Assembly (NCBI RefSeq): GCF_030063365.1
Contig: NZ_JASISY010000005.1
Span: 62,001-126,000, forward strand
DNA length: 64,000 nucleotides
Origin: Cryobacterium sp. PH29-G1
GTDB lineage: Bacteria > Actinomycetota > Actinomycetes > Actinomycetales > Microbacteriaceae
Direction: 5' to 3'
Shown here: positions 15,942-23,424 of the stretch, piece by piece
Position numbering within the stretch: the first letter of the stretch is position 1
Layout of the letters: the number at the start of each line of letters is the position of its first letter
Position numbers and translations under genes: made by a program
The notes under the pieces: generated by a model
Databases searched by the model: none
What the model saw: the letters and a program-made list of their open reading frames with translations, nothing else
What the model was told of the DNA's origin: nothing

Positions 15942-17041
15942 CGTCCTTCTCCGGGCTGGTCTGAACTGCCAAAGCTCGTGAGGTAGCCGGCGTAGTCGGT
16001 GCGCTGGCGCTCAAGGGTGGCGTTGGGGGTGGCATAGACATGATCGAAGACGCTCAGCGGCTCGGGATCTGGCATGCCGATGCAGCCCGCGCGCAGCTCG
16101 GCGGCCGCGGCATCGGCCTGGGCCTGGGTGGCCGCCTCGACCTCGGGCGTGATTTCACCGAGCCTCGTGAGCAGCCGGTGCAGACGCAGCAGAGGATCGC
16201 GCGTTTTCCACTCGGCGAGCTCGGCCGGGTCCCGGTAGCGGGTGGGGTCATCCGCTGTGGTGTGCGGTCCCATCCGGTACGTGACGGCTTCAATGAAGGT
16301 GGGGCCGCCGCCGGTACGCGCCCGGTCGAGGGCGATGCGGGTCGCCGCCATCACGGCGAGCACATCGTTGCCGTCGATGCGCAGACTCGGGATGCCGAAG
16401 CCGGGCGCGCGATCGGCGATATTGCGGTGCGCCTGCACCCCGACCGGCTCCGAAATGGCCCAGTGATTGTTCTGGCAGAAGAACACCACGGGGGCCTGAA
16501 AGCTCGCGGCGAACACCATGGCCTCGTGAACGTCGCCCTGGCTCGTGGCCCCGTCACCGAAATAGGTGATGGCAACGGAATCGACCTCATCCCGCACGGC
16601 GCCGAGCGCCCAGCCGGTGGCGTGCAGCGTCTGGGCACCGATGATAATCGCCGGGGTGGCCACATTCACCGTGTACGGGTCCCAGCCGGACTGGGCGTTG
16701 CCGCGCCAGACCTTGACGATGTCCGTCACCTCCACCCCACGACAATAGGCGACCGCGTTCTCCCGGTAACTCGGAAAGACGAAGTCATCGTCGCGCAAGG
16801 CCCGAGCCGAGCCGACCTGGGCGGCTTCCTGGCCGAGCAACGGCGGCCACAGGCCCAGTTCACCCTGCCGTTGCAGGGCCGTCGCCTCGGTATCGATGCG
16901 ACGCACCACGACCATGTCGCGGTACAGGGCCAGTAGCGCCGGTCCATCGAGATCGGCGACCCAGGGGTCAAAGTCGGGTCGGGGCATCCGCTCGCCGTCA
17001 AGCGAGAGAAGCTGCACCGGCTGGGGAGAGGAATCGATCAT
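15938..17041 (-). CDS. bkdA: Branched-chain 2-oxoacid dehydrogenase E1 alpha
   Basis: 367 residues. The thiamine diphosphate motif runs from TYFGDGATSQGD to FCQNNHWAIS, and RMGPHTTADDPTRYR is the phosphorylation-loop region conserved in branched-chain E1alpha. It decarboxylates 2-oxoisovalerate, 2-oxoisocaproate and 2-oxo-3-methylvalerate and passes the acyl group to E2. First gene of a four-gene operon; ATG 17041 has GGAGCC upstream. Divergent from an Lrp-family gene, the usual place for a Bkd regulator. E3 (dihydrolipoamide dehydrogenase) is not in the window and is probably shared with other complexes. Confidence 0.95.
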   Translation of the reverse strand: MIDSSPQPVQLLSLDGERMPRPDFDPWVADLDGPALLALYRDMVVVRRIDTEATALQRQGELGLWPPLLGQEAAQVGSARALRDDDFVFPSYRENAVAYCRGVEVTDIVKVWRGNAQSGWDPYTVNVATPAIIIGAQTLHATGWALGAVRDEVDSVAITYFGDGATSQGDVHEAMVFAASFQAPVVFFCQNNHWAISEPVGVQAHRNIADRAPGFGIPSLRIDGNDVLAVMAATRIALDRARTGGGPTFIEAVTYRMGPHTTADDPTRYRDPAELAEWKTRDPLLRLHRLLTRLGEITPEVEAATQAQADAAAAELRAGCIGMPDPEPLSVFDHVYATPNATLERQRTDYAGYLTSFGSSDQPGEGR

Positions 17042-17139
17042 GGTTGGCTCCGAGCGTCATTGCTAAAGTTGACGTGAGCCTATGACGAGGTGACAGGGAG
17101 CACAACCACTGGGAAAAATAGTGAGCAGAGTGCCCTATT

Positions 17140-17164
17140 CACGCTCGCCGGAGCGTGTTAAAGT
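17140..17164 (+). promoter_or_regulatory. Promoter with inverted repeat before the Lrp gene
   Basis: CACGCTC-GCCG-GAGCGTG (17140-17157) is a perfect inverted repeat that ends 1 nt before a TAAAGT -10-like hexamer (17159-17164). The ATG at 17173 is 8 nt after that hexamer, which suits a leaderless transcript. A regulator bound here would block the promoter core. Confidence 0.6.
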
Positions 17165-17172
17165 TTTGCACT

Positions 17173-17637
17173 ATGTACAGCCTTGACAAGACCGACACGA
17201 AGCTCCTTCAAGCGCTCTCGGCCGATCCCCGCAGCACCTTCGTCGCGCTCGCCGACACCCTGGGCCTCTCCCGCAATACCGTGCAGGCACGCATGAAGCG
17301 ATTGGAAGATTCCGGGGTCTTTCTCGGCTTCGATCGCCGCATCAATCCGGCTGCCCTCGGCTACCCGCTGACAGCGTTCATTGAGGTGCACGTGCAGCAG
17401 AAACGGCTCTCCCAGATCGTGATCGATCTGGCGCTGATTCCCGAAATCGTGCAGGCACACGGCATGAGCGGGCAGGCCGACCTGCTCGTGCGTGTGGTCT
17501 GCACGGATGCCGCCGACCTGTTTCGCATCGACGGCACGATCCTCGCGTGCGAGGGTGTCGAGCGCACCGAGACCTCGCTCGCGATGGGCGAGGTCATCCC
17601 CTACCGGCTCACCCCACTGCTCGACCGACGCGGTTAG
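17173..17637 (+). CDS. Lrp/AsnC family regulator, probable Bkd regulator
   Basis: 154 residues. N-terminal winged HTH (residues 5-60: DKTDTKLLQALSADPR, LADTLGLSRNTVQARMKRLE) and a C-terminal RAM/ligand domain with IPEIVQAHGMSGQADLLVRV, the amino-acid-sensing Gly region. Starting at ATG 17173 gives the usual family N-terminus; the open frame runs 6 codons further upstream. Its divergence from bkdABC suggests control of branched-chain amino-acid catabolism with a branched-chain amino acid or oxoacid as effector. TAAAGT-like elements near 17064, 17159 and 17686 are shared by nearby promoter regions. Confidence 0.92.
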   Translation: MYSLDKTDTKLLQALSADPRSTFVALADTLGLSRNTVQARMKRLEDSGVFLGFDRRINPAALGYPLTAFIEVHVQQKRLSQIVIDLALIPEIVQAHGMSGQADLLVRVVCTDAADLFRIDGTILACEGVERTETSLAMGEVIPYRLTPLLDRRG

Positions 17638-17675
17638 CCCGCAGTTCGCGCCGGTCTCGACCTCGGCCCGTAGTG

Positions 17676-17711
17676 ATCTATTTGCTAAAGTCTTCATATA
17701 GATATATAAAG
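17676..17711 (+). promoter_or_regulatory. AT-rich control region of the hydrogenase-like operon
   Basis: ATCTATTTG (17676-17684) and TATAAAG (17705-17711) bracket an AT-rich stretch unlike the GC-rich surroundings. The same two elements in the same order and orientation occur upstream of the ArsR gene on the minus strand (CAAATAGAT 25342-25350 and CTTTATA 25311-25317 as read on the plus strand). A common regulator, possibly the ArsR protein, is inferred. The leader to the first gene would be about 140 nt. Confidence 0.5.
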
Positions 17712-17853
17712 AAGTAATGAAGTTATCTGCGCTGGTAGTCTTGCCCGCAACCAGACGCACCGCAGAATCCGTCGCCTGCTCTTCCCCCTTCGACTCAGCG
17801 CTCCCCACAGAAGGCAGCAGTTTTGTGAACACGCATGCATACCGGGAGCTCGT

Positions 17854-18339
17854 ATGAGTTTCGTGCGATTAGCCACCCTCATCCGCAGCAGGTCACGCAT
17901 CGCTGAGCCAGCACCGGCCGCGCCGCCCCTGTTTGCCGGCGCGGAGGTGTTCGGCGGCAGCGTGCAGGTGCGTTTCATCAATGCCGGCGGCTGTAATGAC
18001 TGCGCGCTCGAGGTCTCTGCCGCATTCGGCTCGGTCTACGACGTGGAACGCTACGGCGTGCGTCTGGTGCCGTCGCCGCGGCACGCCGACGTGCTGCTGA
18101 TCGTCGGCAGCGTGACCCGTAACATGGCTGAGCCGCTGCGCCGTACCATCGAGGCGACCCCAACGCCCCGGTTTGTGATCGCGGTCGGTGACTGCGCTTT
18201 GCACGGCGGCGCCTTCGAGAGCGGCTACGGCATCATCGGACCCGTATCCGACTTCGTGCACGTCGACATCGAAGTGCCCGGCAGCCCGCCGGAACCGGCC
18301 GACATTGTGCGGGCACTACGCCGGATGACCGGCCGATGA
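17854..18339 (+). CDS. NuoB/HycG-like Fe-S subunit with altered ligand
   Basis: 161 residues, homologous to the small subunit of group 4 hydrogenases and to NuoB of complex I, which carry the [4Fe-4S] cluster next to the quinone or NiFe site. Ligand cysteines C47 and C50 (GCNDC) and C114 (GDC) are present, but the canonical fourth ligand in PGCPP is Ser here (PGSPP, S144). About 30 N-terminal residues are variable. ATG 17854 follows GGGAG. First gene of an operon whose members overlap (ATGA with the next). The position corresponds to M. tuberculosis Rv0082 by recollection. Whether the cluster is assembled with Ser or water is unknown. Confidence 0.85.
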   Translation: MSFVRLATLIRSRSRIAEPAPAAPPLFAGAEVFGGSVQVRFINAGGCNDCALEVSAAFGSVYDVERYGVRLVPSPRHADVLLIVGSVTRNMAEPLRRTIEATPTPRFVIAVGDCALHGGAFESGYGIIGPVSDFVHVDIEVPGSPPEPADIVRALRRMTGR

Positions 18340-20354
18340 CCGGCATCGCGGCTGGTCTCCTCCTGCAACTCGGCCTTGGCGCCCTGGCCGTACTCAGCGC
18401 CCTGGCACTGGCCCCGGCCCTGCGGTCACTGGTCGGCGGAATCTTCGGCACGCTGATCGCGGTGACCGGCTTCCTGACCGGTCTGGCCGCTCTGCTCGGC
18501 GCCACCGGCGGGTTGGTCATTCCGATCGCCCTGCCGATGGACCCGCTCCTGCTGGCGCCCGATCGCCTCGGCGGCCTGTTCATGCTCATCGTCTCGGGCG
18601 TCGGCATTCTCGTGTCGCTCTATTCCATGAGTTCCACGCGTGGCCCCGACGCGAGCCGCACCGCCTGGGTAGCCATGCCGGTCTTCCTCGTGGGGATGCA
18701 GCTCGTGCCCGCCGCGACGGACTCCGTCTCGTTTTTGCTCGCCTGGGAGATCATGACCCTCGGCTCGACCGTGCTTTTGTTCGCCGACCATGCCAGGCGC
18801 TCCACGGTCGCCTCAGCCGGTATCTGGTATTCGGCGATGTCGCAGCTGAGCTTCTTCTTCATCCTGGCCGGATTCGCCGTGCTCGCCACAGCGTCGGGCG
18901 GCACGAGCTTCACCGACCTGCAGGCAATTGAGCCCGGTTCGGGTGCCGCCAACGTGGCCTTCGTACTGTTTGTGCTCGGCTTCGGCGGCAAAGCCGAACT
19001 CGTGCCGCTGCATGTCTGGGTGCCCCGCGTTCTGCCCGAAGCGCCCAGTCACGTCTCGGCCGCTATGAGTGGCGCCATGGTCAAGATCGGTGTCTATGGC
19101 GCTCTGCTGGTCTGCGTGCGCTTAATGCCCGACGGTCCAGCGTGGTGGGGCATCGCGATCATGCTGGTCGGTGGCGCATCCGCTCTCTACGGCATTCTGC
19201 AGGCGTCCGTGTCGAGCGACCTCAAGGTTTTGCTCGCCTACTCCACAACCGAGAACATGGGCCTGGTCTTTCTCGGACTCGGCGCGAGCATGCTGCTGCG
19301 CGGCTATGACGCCACAGCGGCAGCCGATGCCGCTCTCGTGGCCGCCCTGCTCCTCGCCATCAGCCACGCCGCGTTCAAATCCACCCTGTTTCTCGGTGCC
19401 GGCGCGATCATCCACGCCACCGGGGAACGCAACCTCGACCGTCTGGGCGGGCTCGGTGCCCGCATGCCCGTCACCGCCGCCGCGTTCGGAATCGCGAGCC
19501 TCGGCGCCGCAGCCATCCCGATTACGAGCGGTTTCGTCGCCGAGTGGATGCTGCTGCAGTCGCTCATTCACGGCGGTCGTCTGGACGGGGCCGTCGTTTC
19601 CATCTCGGCTTCCGTTGCCATGCCGCTCGCCGTCGCCGTGATCGCACTCACCGCTGGTCTGGCCTTGCTCACCTTCGTCAAGGCCTACGGCATCGCCTTT
19701 CTCGCGCGCCCGCGCAGCGCCCCCGCAGCGGATGCCCGCGAGGTGCCGCCGCTGATGCAACTCGCCCTCGTGCTCGGCGCCCTCTCCATTCTTGCCCTCG
19801 GGCTACTTCCCGGGCCGATCGCCGCCGTCGTGGCGACCACGTTCAGCACCGACCCCACCGGGGCGGTGCAGGCGGTCGGCCTCGGTGGCGTATCGTTGCC
19901 GGGCATCGGGGCCACGCTCGACCCGGTCATGCTTGTCATACTCTCGGCCCTCGTGGCCATCCCGGTGTTCGTGTCGATCATCGTGTCGGCACACCGGCAT
20001 CCCGCTCGCACCATCGACCTGCCCTGGGGCGGCGGCGGCTCCCGGGCCCGCCCGCGCATGCAGTACACCGCAACCTCCTACGCCGAACCCCTCGTGCGGG
20101 TCTTTGACGACGTGCTCAAGCCCACGCGCGACGTTCAGGTCACTCACGTGGCCGAGTCTCGCTATCTGGTGGAACGGGTCAGGGTGGAACAACGCGTCTC
20201 CGACGTCATTGAAACCCGGCTGTATCGGCCGGTACTGAACCTGTTCCAGCGCTATGGGATCGTCGTGCGCCACATCGCCAACGGCAGCATCCACCGTTAC
20301 CTGTCGTATTCCTTCGTCGCTCTTCTGATCGTGCTGATTGTGGTGTCCCTATGA
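18336..20354 (+). CDS. NuoL/HyfB-like proton-channel membrane subunit
   Basis: 672 residues with about 16 predicted membrane segments. The antiporter-like pump core is intact: Glu in LLAWEIMTLGS (TM5), Lys in GFGGKAELVPLHVW (TM7), Lys in SHAAFKSTLFLGAG (TM8) and Lys in LLTFVKAYG (TM12). The C-terminal ends in a soluble stretch and a last TM helix (YSFVALLIVLIVVSL), as in HyfB/HycC. Length is like hydrogenase-4 subunit B. It should form a proton or sodium pathway in the cytoplasmic membrane. ATG 18336 overlaps the previous stop. Confidence 0.92.
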   Translation: MTGIAAGLLLQLGLGALAVLSALALAPALRSLVGGIFGTLIAVTGFLTGLAALLGATGGLVIPIALPMDPLLLAPDRLGGLFMLIVSGVGILVSLYSMSSTRGPDASRTAWVAMPVFLVGMQLVPAATDSVSFLLAWEIMTLGSTVLLFADHARRSTVASAGIWYSAMSQLSFFFILAGFAVLATASGGTSFTDLQAIEPGSGAANVAFVLFVLGFGGKAELVPLHVWVPRVLPEAPSHVSAAMSGAMVKIGVYGALLVCVRLMPDGPAWWGIAIMLVGGASALYGILQASVSSDLKVLLAYSTTENMGLVFLGLGASMLLRGYDATAAADAALVAALLLAISHAAFKSTLFLGAGAIIHATGERNLDRLGGLGARMPVTAAAFGIASLGAAAIPITSGFVAEWMLLQSLIHGGRLDGAVVSISASVAMPLAVAVIALTAGLALLTFVKAYGIAFLARPRSAPAADAREVPPLMQLALVLGALSILALGLLPGPIAAVVATTFSTDPTGAVQAVGLGGVSLPGIGATLDPVMLVILSALVAIPVFVSIIVSAHRHPARTIDLPWGGGGSRARPRMQYTATSYAEPLVRVFDDVLKPTRDVQVTHVAESRYLVERVRVEQRVSDVIETRLYRPVLNLFQRYGIVVRHIANGSIHRYLSYSFVALLIVLIVVSL

Positions 20355-21304
20355 ATGCCACGCTCAGCGCCATCATCATCGCCCTGGTGCAGGTTGTTTT
20401 GTTCGTCTTCCTCGCCCCGCTGCTCATGGGGGTGATCCGCCAAGTGCGGGCCAGGATCGAAGGACGCGTCGGCGTCGGTATCTGGCAGCCCTGGCGTGAC
20501 GTGCGCAAGCTGCTCGCGAAGAACCCGGTACGCGCCGAAGACAGCAGCTGGATGCTGCGGGCCGGCCCCGTCGCGCTGATGGTTTCGAGCCTGCTGCTGT
20601 GTGTGCTGCTTCCGCTGGTGGGCACCATTCCCTTCCCGCACATTCCGAGCGACCTGTTCGTCATCGTCTCGGTCATGCTCATCGGCGTGGTCGCGCTGGC
20701 GCTCGTCGGTCTGGACGGCGGCACCGCATTCGGTGGCATGGGTTCGAGCCGGCACATGACCGTCGCCGCCCTGGTCGAACCGACCCTGCTGCTGGCGGTG
20801 TATGCCCTGTCGATCCCGGCCGGAACCAGTGCCATCTCGGTCATCGTCGAGACCCGCCTGTTCTCTCCCGAGGTGATCATCTCCCCGGTCAGCGTGCTCG
20901 CCCTCGTGGCGCTGTCGATTGCCATCATGGCCGAAACCGGCCGCCTGCCGGTCGATAATCCGGGTACCCACCTGGAATTGACCATGCTGCACGAAGCCAT
21001 GACCCTCGAAGCGAGCGGACGCGATCTGGCCTGGCTCGAAGTGGGCTCGTGGCTCAAGCTCGCCGCTCTGCTCGGACTGGTCAGTAACCTGGTCGCGCCG
21101 TGGGGTGTCGTGACCGATTTCACCCTGCTCGGCTTGGCGATCGGCGTCGTCGCCATCGCCGTGAAGGTACTCGTGCTCGGCGTGCTGCTCAGTGCCGGTG
21201 AGATCTTCCTGGCCAAGGTGCGCCTGTTCCAGGTACCCGAGCTGCTCGCGGGTTCCTTTGCCCTGGCCTTCCTCGCCGTCACCGCCTCCTACCTGGTCGC
21301 CTGA
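20351..21304 (+). CDS. NuoH/HycD-like membrane anchor subunit
   Basis: 317 residues with about eight membrane helices. The loop with RIEGRVGVGIWQPWRDVRKLLAK and the acidic segment GRLPVDNPGTHLELTMLHEAM are diagnostic of the NuoH/HycD/HyfC family that joins the peripheral arm to the membrane arm and forms the quinone-side cavity in complex I. The conserved Glu residues of the acidic segment are present. ATG overlaps the preceding stop (ATGA). In this complex it would connect the NuoB-like and large subunits to the channel subunits. Confidence 0.93.
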   Translation: MNATLSAIIIALVQVVLFVFLAPLLMGVIRQVRARIEGRVGVGIWQPWRDVRKLLAKNPVRAEDSSWMLRAGPVALMVSSLLLCVLLPLVGTIPFPHIPSDLFVIVSVMLIGVVALALVGLDGGTAFGGMGSSRHMTVAALVEPTLLLAVYALSIPAGTSAISVIVETRLFSPEVIISPVSVLALVALSIAIMAETGRLPVDNPGTHLELTMLHEAMTLEASGRDLAWLEVGSWLKLAALLGLVSNLVAPWGVVTDFTLLGLAIGVVAIAVKVLVLGVLLSAGEIFLAKVRLFQVPELLAGSFALAFLAVTASYLVA

Positions 21305-21316
21305 GGAGCATCCGTC

Positions 21317-21976
21317 GTGTTTGAAACCTTCTACCCCCAGCTGATCGGACTGTGCACCGGAGCCCTGCTGCTCACGAGCGCGCTCATGGTCTGGCGGCAT
21401 TCCCTGCTCGCATCGATCCGGCTACTCGGACTGCAGGGCATTGCCCTCGCCGCGCTCGTGGCGGTGATCGGCATCGCGGAGGACGAATCCGAACTCGTGT
21501 TCGTCTCGCTGCTGATCCTCACGGTCAAGGGCCTTGGCCTGCCCTGGGTGCTCGCACACCAGTCCAAGGCGTCGATCAAGCAGATTCAGGAATCCCCCCG
21601 GCTCAACCCGACCGCCGCGCTGCTCGCCGTCACCCTGCTGACCATCCTCAGCTACGTGGTCGTCAGCCGCGTCTTCGGCCTCGGTGACACGACCACCGGC
21701 CATGCCGCACCGATCGGCCTGGCCATGGTGCTCATTGGATTCTTGCTGCTGATCAGTCGTCGCCGCGCCCGCTCGCAGCTCATCGGTTTTCTTCTGCTCG
21801 ACAACGGCATCGCCACCATCGCCTTTCTCACCAGCGGCGGCGTTCCGATTCTGCTTGAGTTCGCGATCTCCCTCGACGTGCTGCTGGTCGTGCTTATTTT
21901 GCACGTGTTCGCCGGCCGCATGCGCACCAAGTTCGGCGGTACCGCCGTCGATCAGCTCAGAGAGTTGCACGATTGA
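21317..21976 (+). CDS. HyfE-like membrane subunit
   Basis: 219 residues with about six membrane helices, related to hydrogenase-4 component E (NuoK-like in its core). The GTG start at 21317 has GAGGAG (21304-21309) overlapping the previous stop region. Typical HyfE features are the N-terminal LLTSALMVWRHSLLASIRL, a central DESELVFVSLLILTVKGLGLPW and a C-terminal ISLDVLLVVLILHVFAGRM block. No catalytic role of its own; it is part of the membrane arm. Corresponds to the gene called hycP in M. tuberculosis (recollection). Confidence 0.88.
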   Translation: MFETFYPQLIGLCTGALLLTSALMVWRHSLLASIRLLGLQGIALAALVAVIGIAEDESELVFVSLLILTVKGLGLPWVLAHQSKASIKQIQESPRLNPTAALLAVTLLTILSYVVVSRVFGLGDTTTGHAAPIGLAMVLIGFLLLISRRRARSQLIGFLLLDNGIATIAFLTSGGVPILLEFAISLDVLLVVLILHVFAGRMRTKFGGTAVDQLRELHD

Positions 21977-23424
21977 TGTCTGTTGTTCTGTGGATTCCCC
22001 TGGTCGGCCCGCTCGCCTTCGCGGGTCTCAGCCTGCTGCTGCGCGGGTCGGCGCTGCGCCGTTTCGTCGGTGTTGCCGCCTCTGGCGCGGTGCTCGTCTC
22101 CGGGCTGCTCCTGATCAGCACGGTACTCAACGGCGCCGTGCCCACCAGCGGCGGCGGCATGCTGCGCGCTGATGCCCTGTCCGCCTACATGCTCAGCGTC
22201 GTCGGAGCCGTCGGGCTCATCTCGACCTGGGGCGGCCTGAGCAGCGCCGCCTCGAGCCGCACCAGAACTGCCGCCGGCTACGAGGCGCTCATCGCCCTGT
22301 TCCTCGCCGCCATGTCGCTCGCGGTGCTCGCTGACAGCATTGGCCTGATGTGGGCGGCGGTCGAAGCCACGACCATCGCCACGGCGTTTCTGGTCGGCCA
22401 TCACCGTACCCGCCACTCCCTCGAAGCCGCCTGGAAATATGTCATCCTCGGCTCGGTCGGTGTAGCCATCGCCCTGCTGGGCATCGTGCTGATCTACGCC
22501 GCCTCGGTCGGCACCGACACGCCCACGCTGTCCTGGTTGCTGCTCAGCCAGTCCGGTCTCGGCCTCGACCCGGCACTCATCACGGCCGGCGGAGCCCTCG
22601 CCGTGCTCGGTTTCGCCACCAAATCCGGCCTCGCCCCGATGCACAGCTGGTTACCGGATGCCCACAGCCAGGCCCCAGCGCCGGTCTCCGGGCTGATGTC
22701 CGGTGTGCTGCTCTCGGTGGCGCTGTACGCCATCCTGCGCATCCAATCGATCACCAACCTCGTGATCGGACCGGAGTTTCTGCGCACCATGCTCAGCGTT
22801 GGCGGTCTGCTGTCGCTGTTCGTGGCCGCCTCCCTACTCATCCGCCAACGCGACTACAAGCGGATGCTCGCCTATTCCAGCATCGAGCACATGGGTCTGA
22901 TGGCGATCGGTGTCGCCATCGGTCCGGCAGCCCTCCCCTCCGTGCTGCTGTACATACTCGGCCACGGTCTGATCAAAGCGACCCTGTTCGTAATCTCCGG
23001 TCGTATCCTCAAAGTCGAGGGCACCCCGATGATCTCCGACGTGCGTGCACTGCTGGCGCGACGCCCCGGCCTCGCCGTGCCCTGGCTCATCGCAATGGCT
23101 GCCATCGTCGGCTTTCCCCCGTTCAGCATCTTCTTCTCCGAGGTGGGCATCATCATGGCCGGCTGGGCGGCCGGCCTGGGCGGCGTCGTCGGAGCGGCCC
23201 TCGTGCTGCTACTCGTGATCTTTGCCGCGTTCACCCGCCTGACCGTGCAGATGACCATCGGCGCTCCCCCGGATGGCGTGGCGTTCACCCCCGATTATTC
23301 GGCCCACGGTCCGCGTCTGCCGATCATCCTGGCCTTGGCGACGACGGCAACGGTGGCGTTCGTCGCCGAACCGGTCGGCACTCTTCTACTGCAGGCCACA
23401 GCCGTTCTCGGAGGTTCCAACTGA
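21976..23424 (+). CDS. NuoN/HyfF-like proton-channel membrane subunit
   Basis: 482 residues with about 14 membrane helices. Pump residues are visible: Glu in GLMWAAVEATT, Lys in GFATKSGLAPMHSWLPDAHSQ and Lys in GHGLIKATLF; the last position that is Lys in NuoL-type proteins appears as Arg/Thr (AFTRLTVQ). This is the second antiporter-like subunit of the complex. The start is set at ATG 21976, which overlaps the previous TGA as TGATG; a TTG one codon upstream is in frame but less likely. Ends as TGATG with the next gene. Confidence 0.92.
   Translation: MSVVLWIPLVGPLAFAGLSLLLRGSALRRFVGVAASGAVLVSGLLLISTVLNGAVPTSGGGMLRADALSAYMLSVVGAVGLISTWGGLSSAASSRTRTAAGYEALIALFLAAMSLAVLADSIGLMWAAVEATTIATAFLVGHHRTRHSLEAAWKYVILGSVGVAIALLGIVLIYAASVGTDTPTLSWLLLSQSGLGLDPALITAGGALAVLGFATKSGLAPMHSWLPDAHSQAPAPVSGLMSGVLLSVALYAILRIQSITNLVIGPEFLRTMLSVGGLLSLFVAASLLIRQRDYKRMLAYSSIEHMGLMAIGVAIGPAALPSVLLYILGHGLIKATLFVISGRILKVEGTPMISDVRALLARRPGLAVPWLIAMAAIVGFPPFSIFFSEVGIIMAGWAAGLGGVVGAALVLLLVIFAAFTRLTVQMTIGAPPDGVAFTPDYSAHGPRLPIILALATTATVAFVAEPVGTLLLQATAVLGGSN

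Noticed and set aside
22350-23423. N-terminal extension of the large subunit to 867 residues
   Set aside because: This part is out of frame over the NuoN-like gene, Arg-rich and without similarity; ATG 23424 overlaps the previous stop in the normal operon manner.
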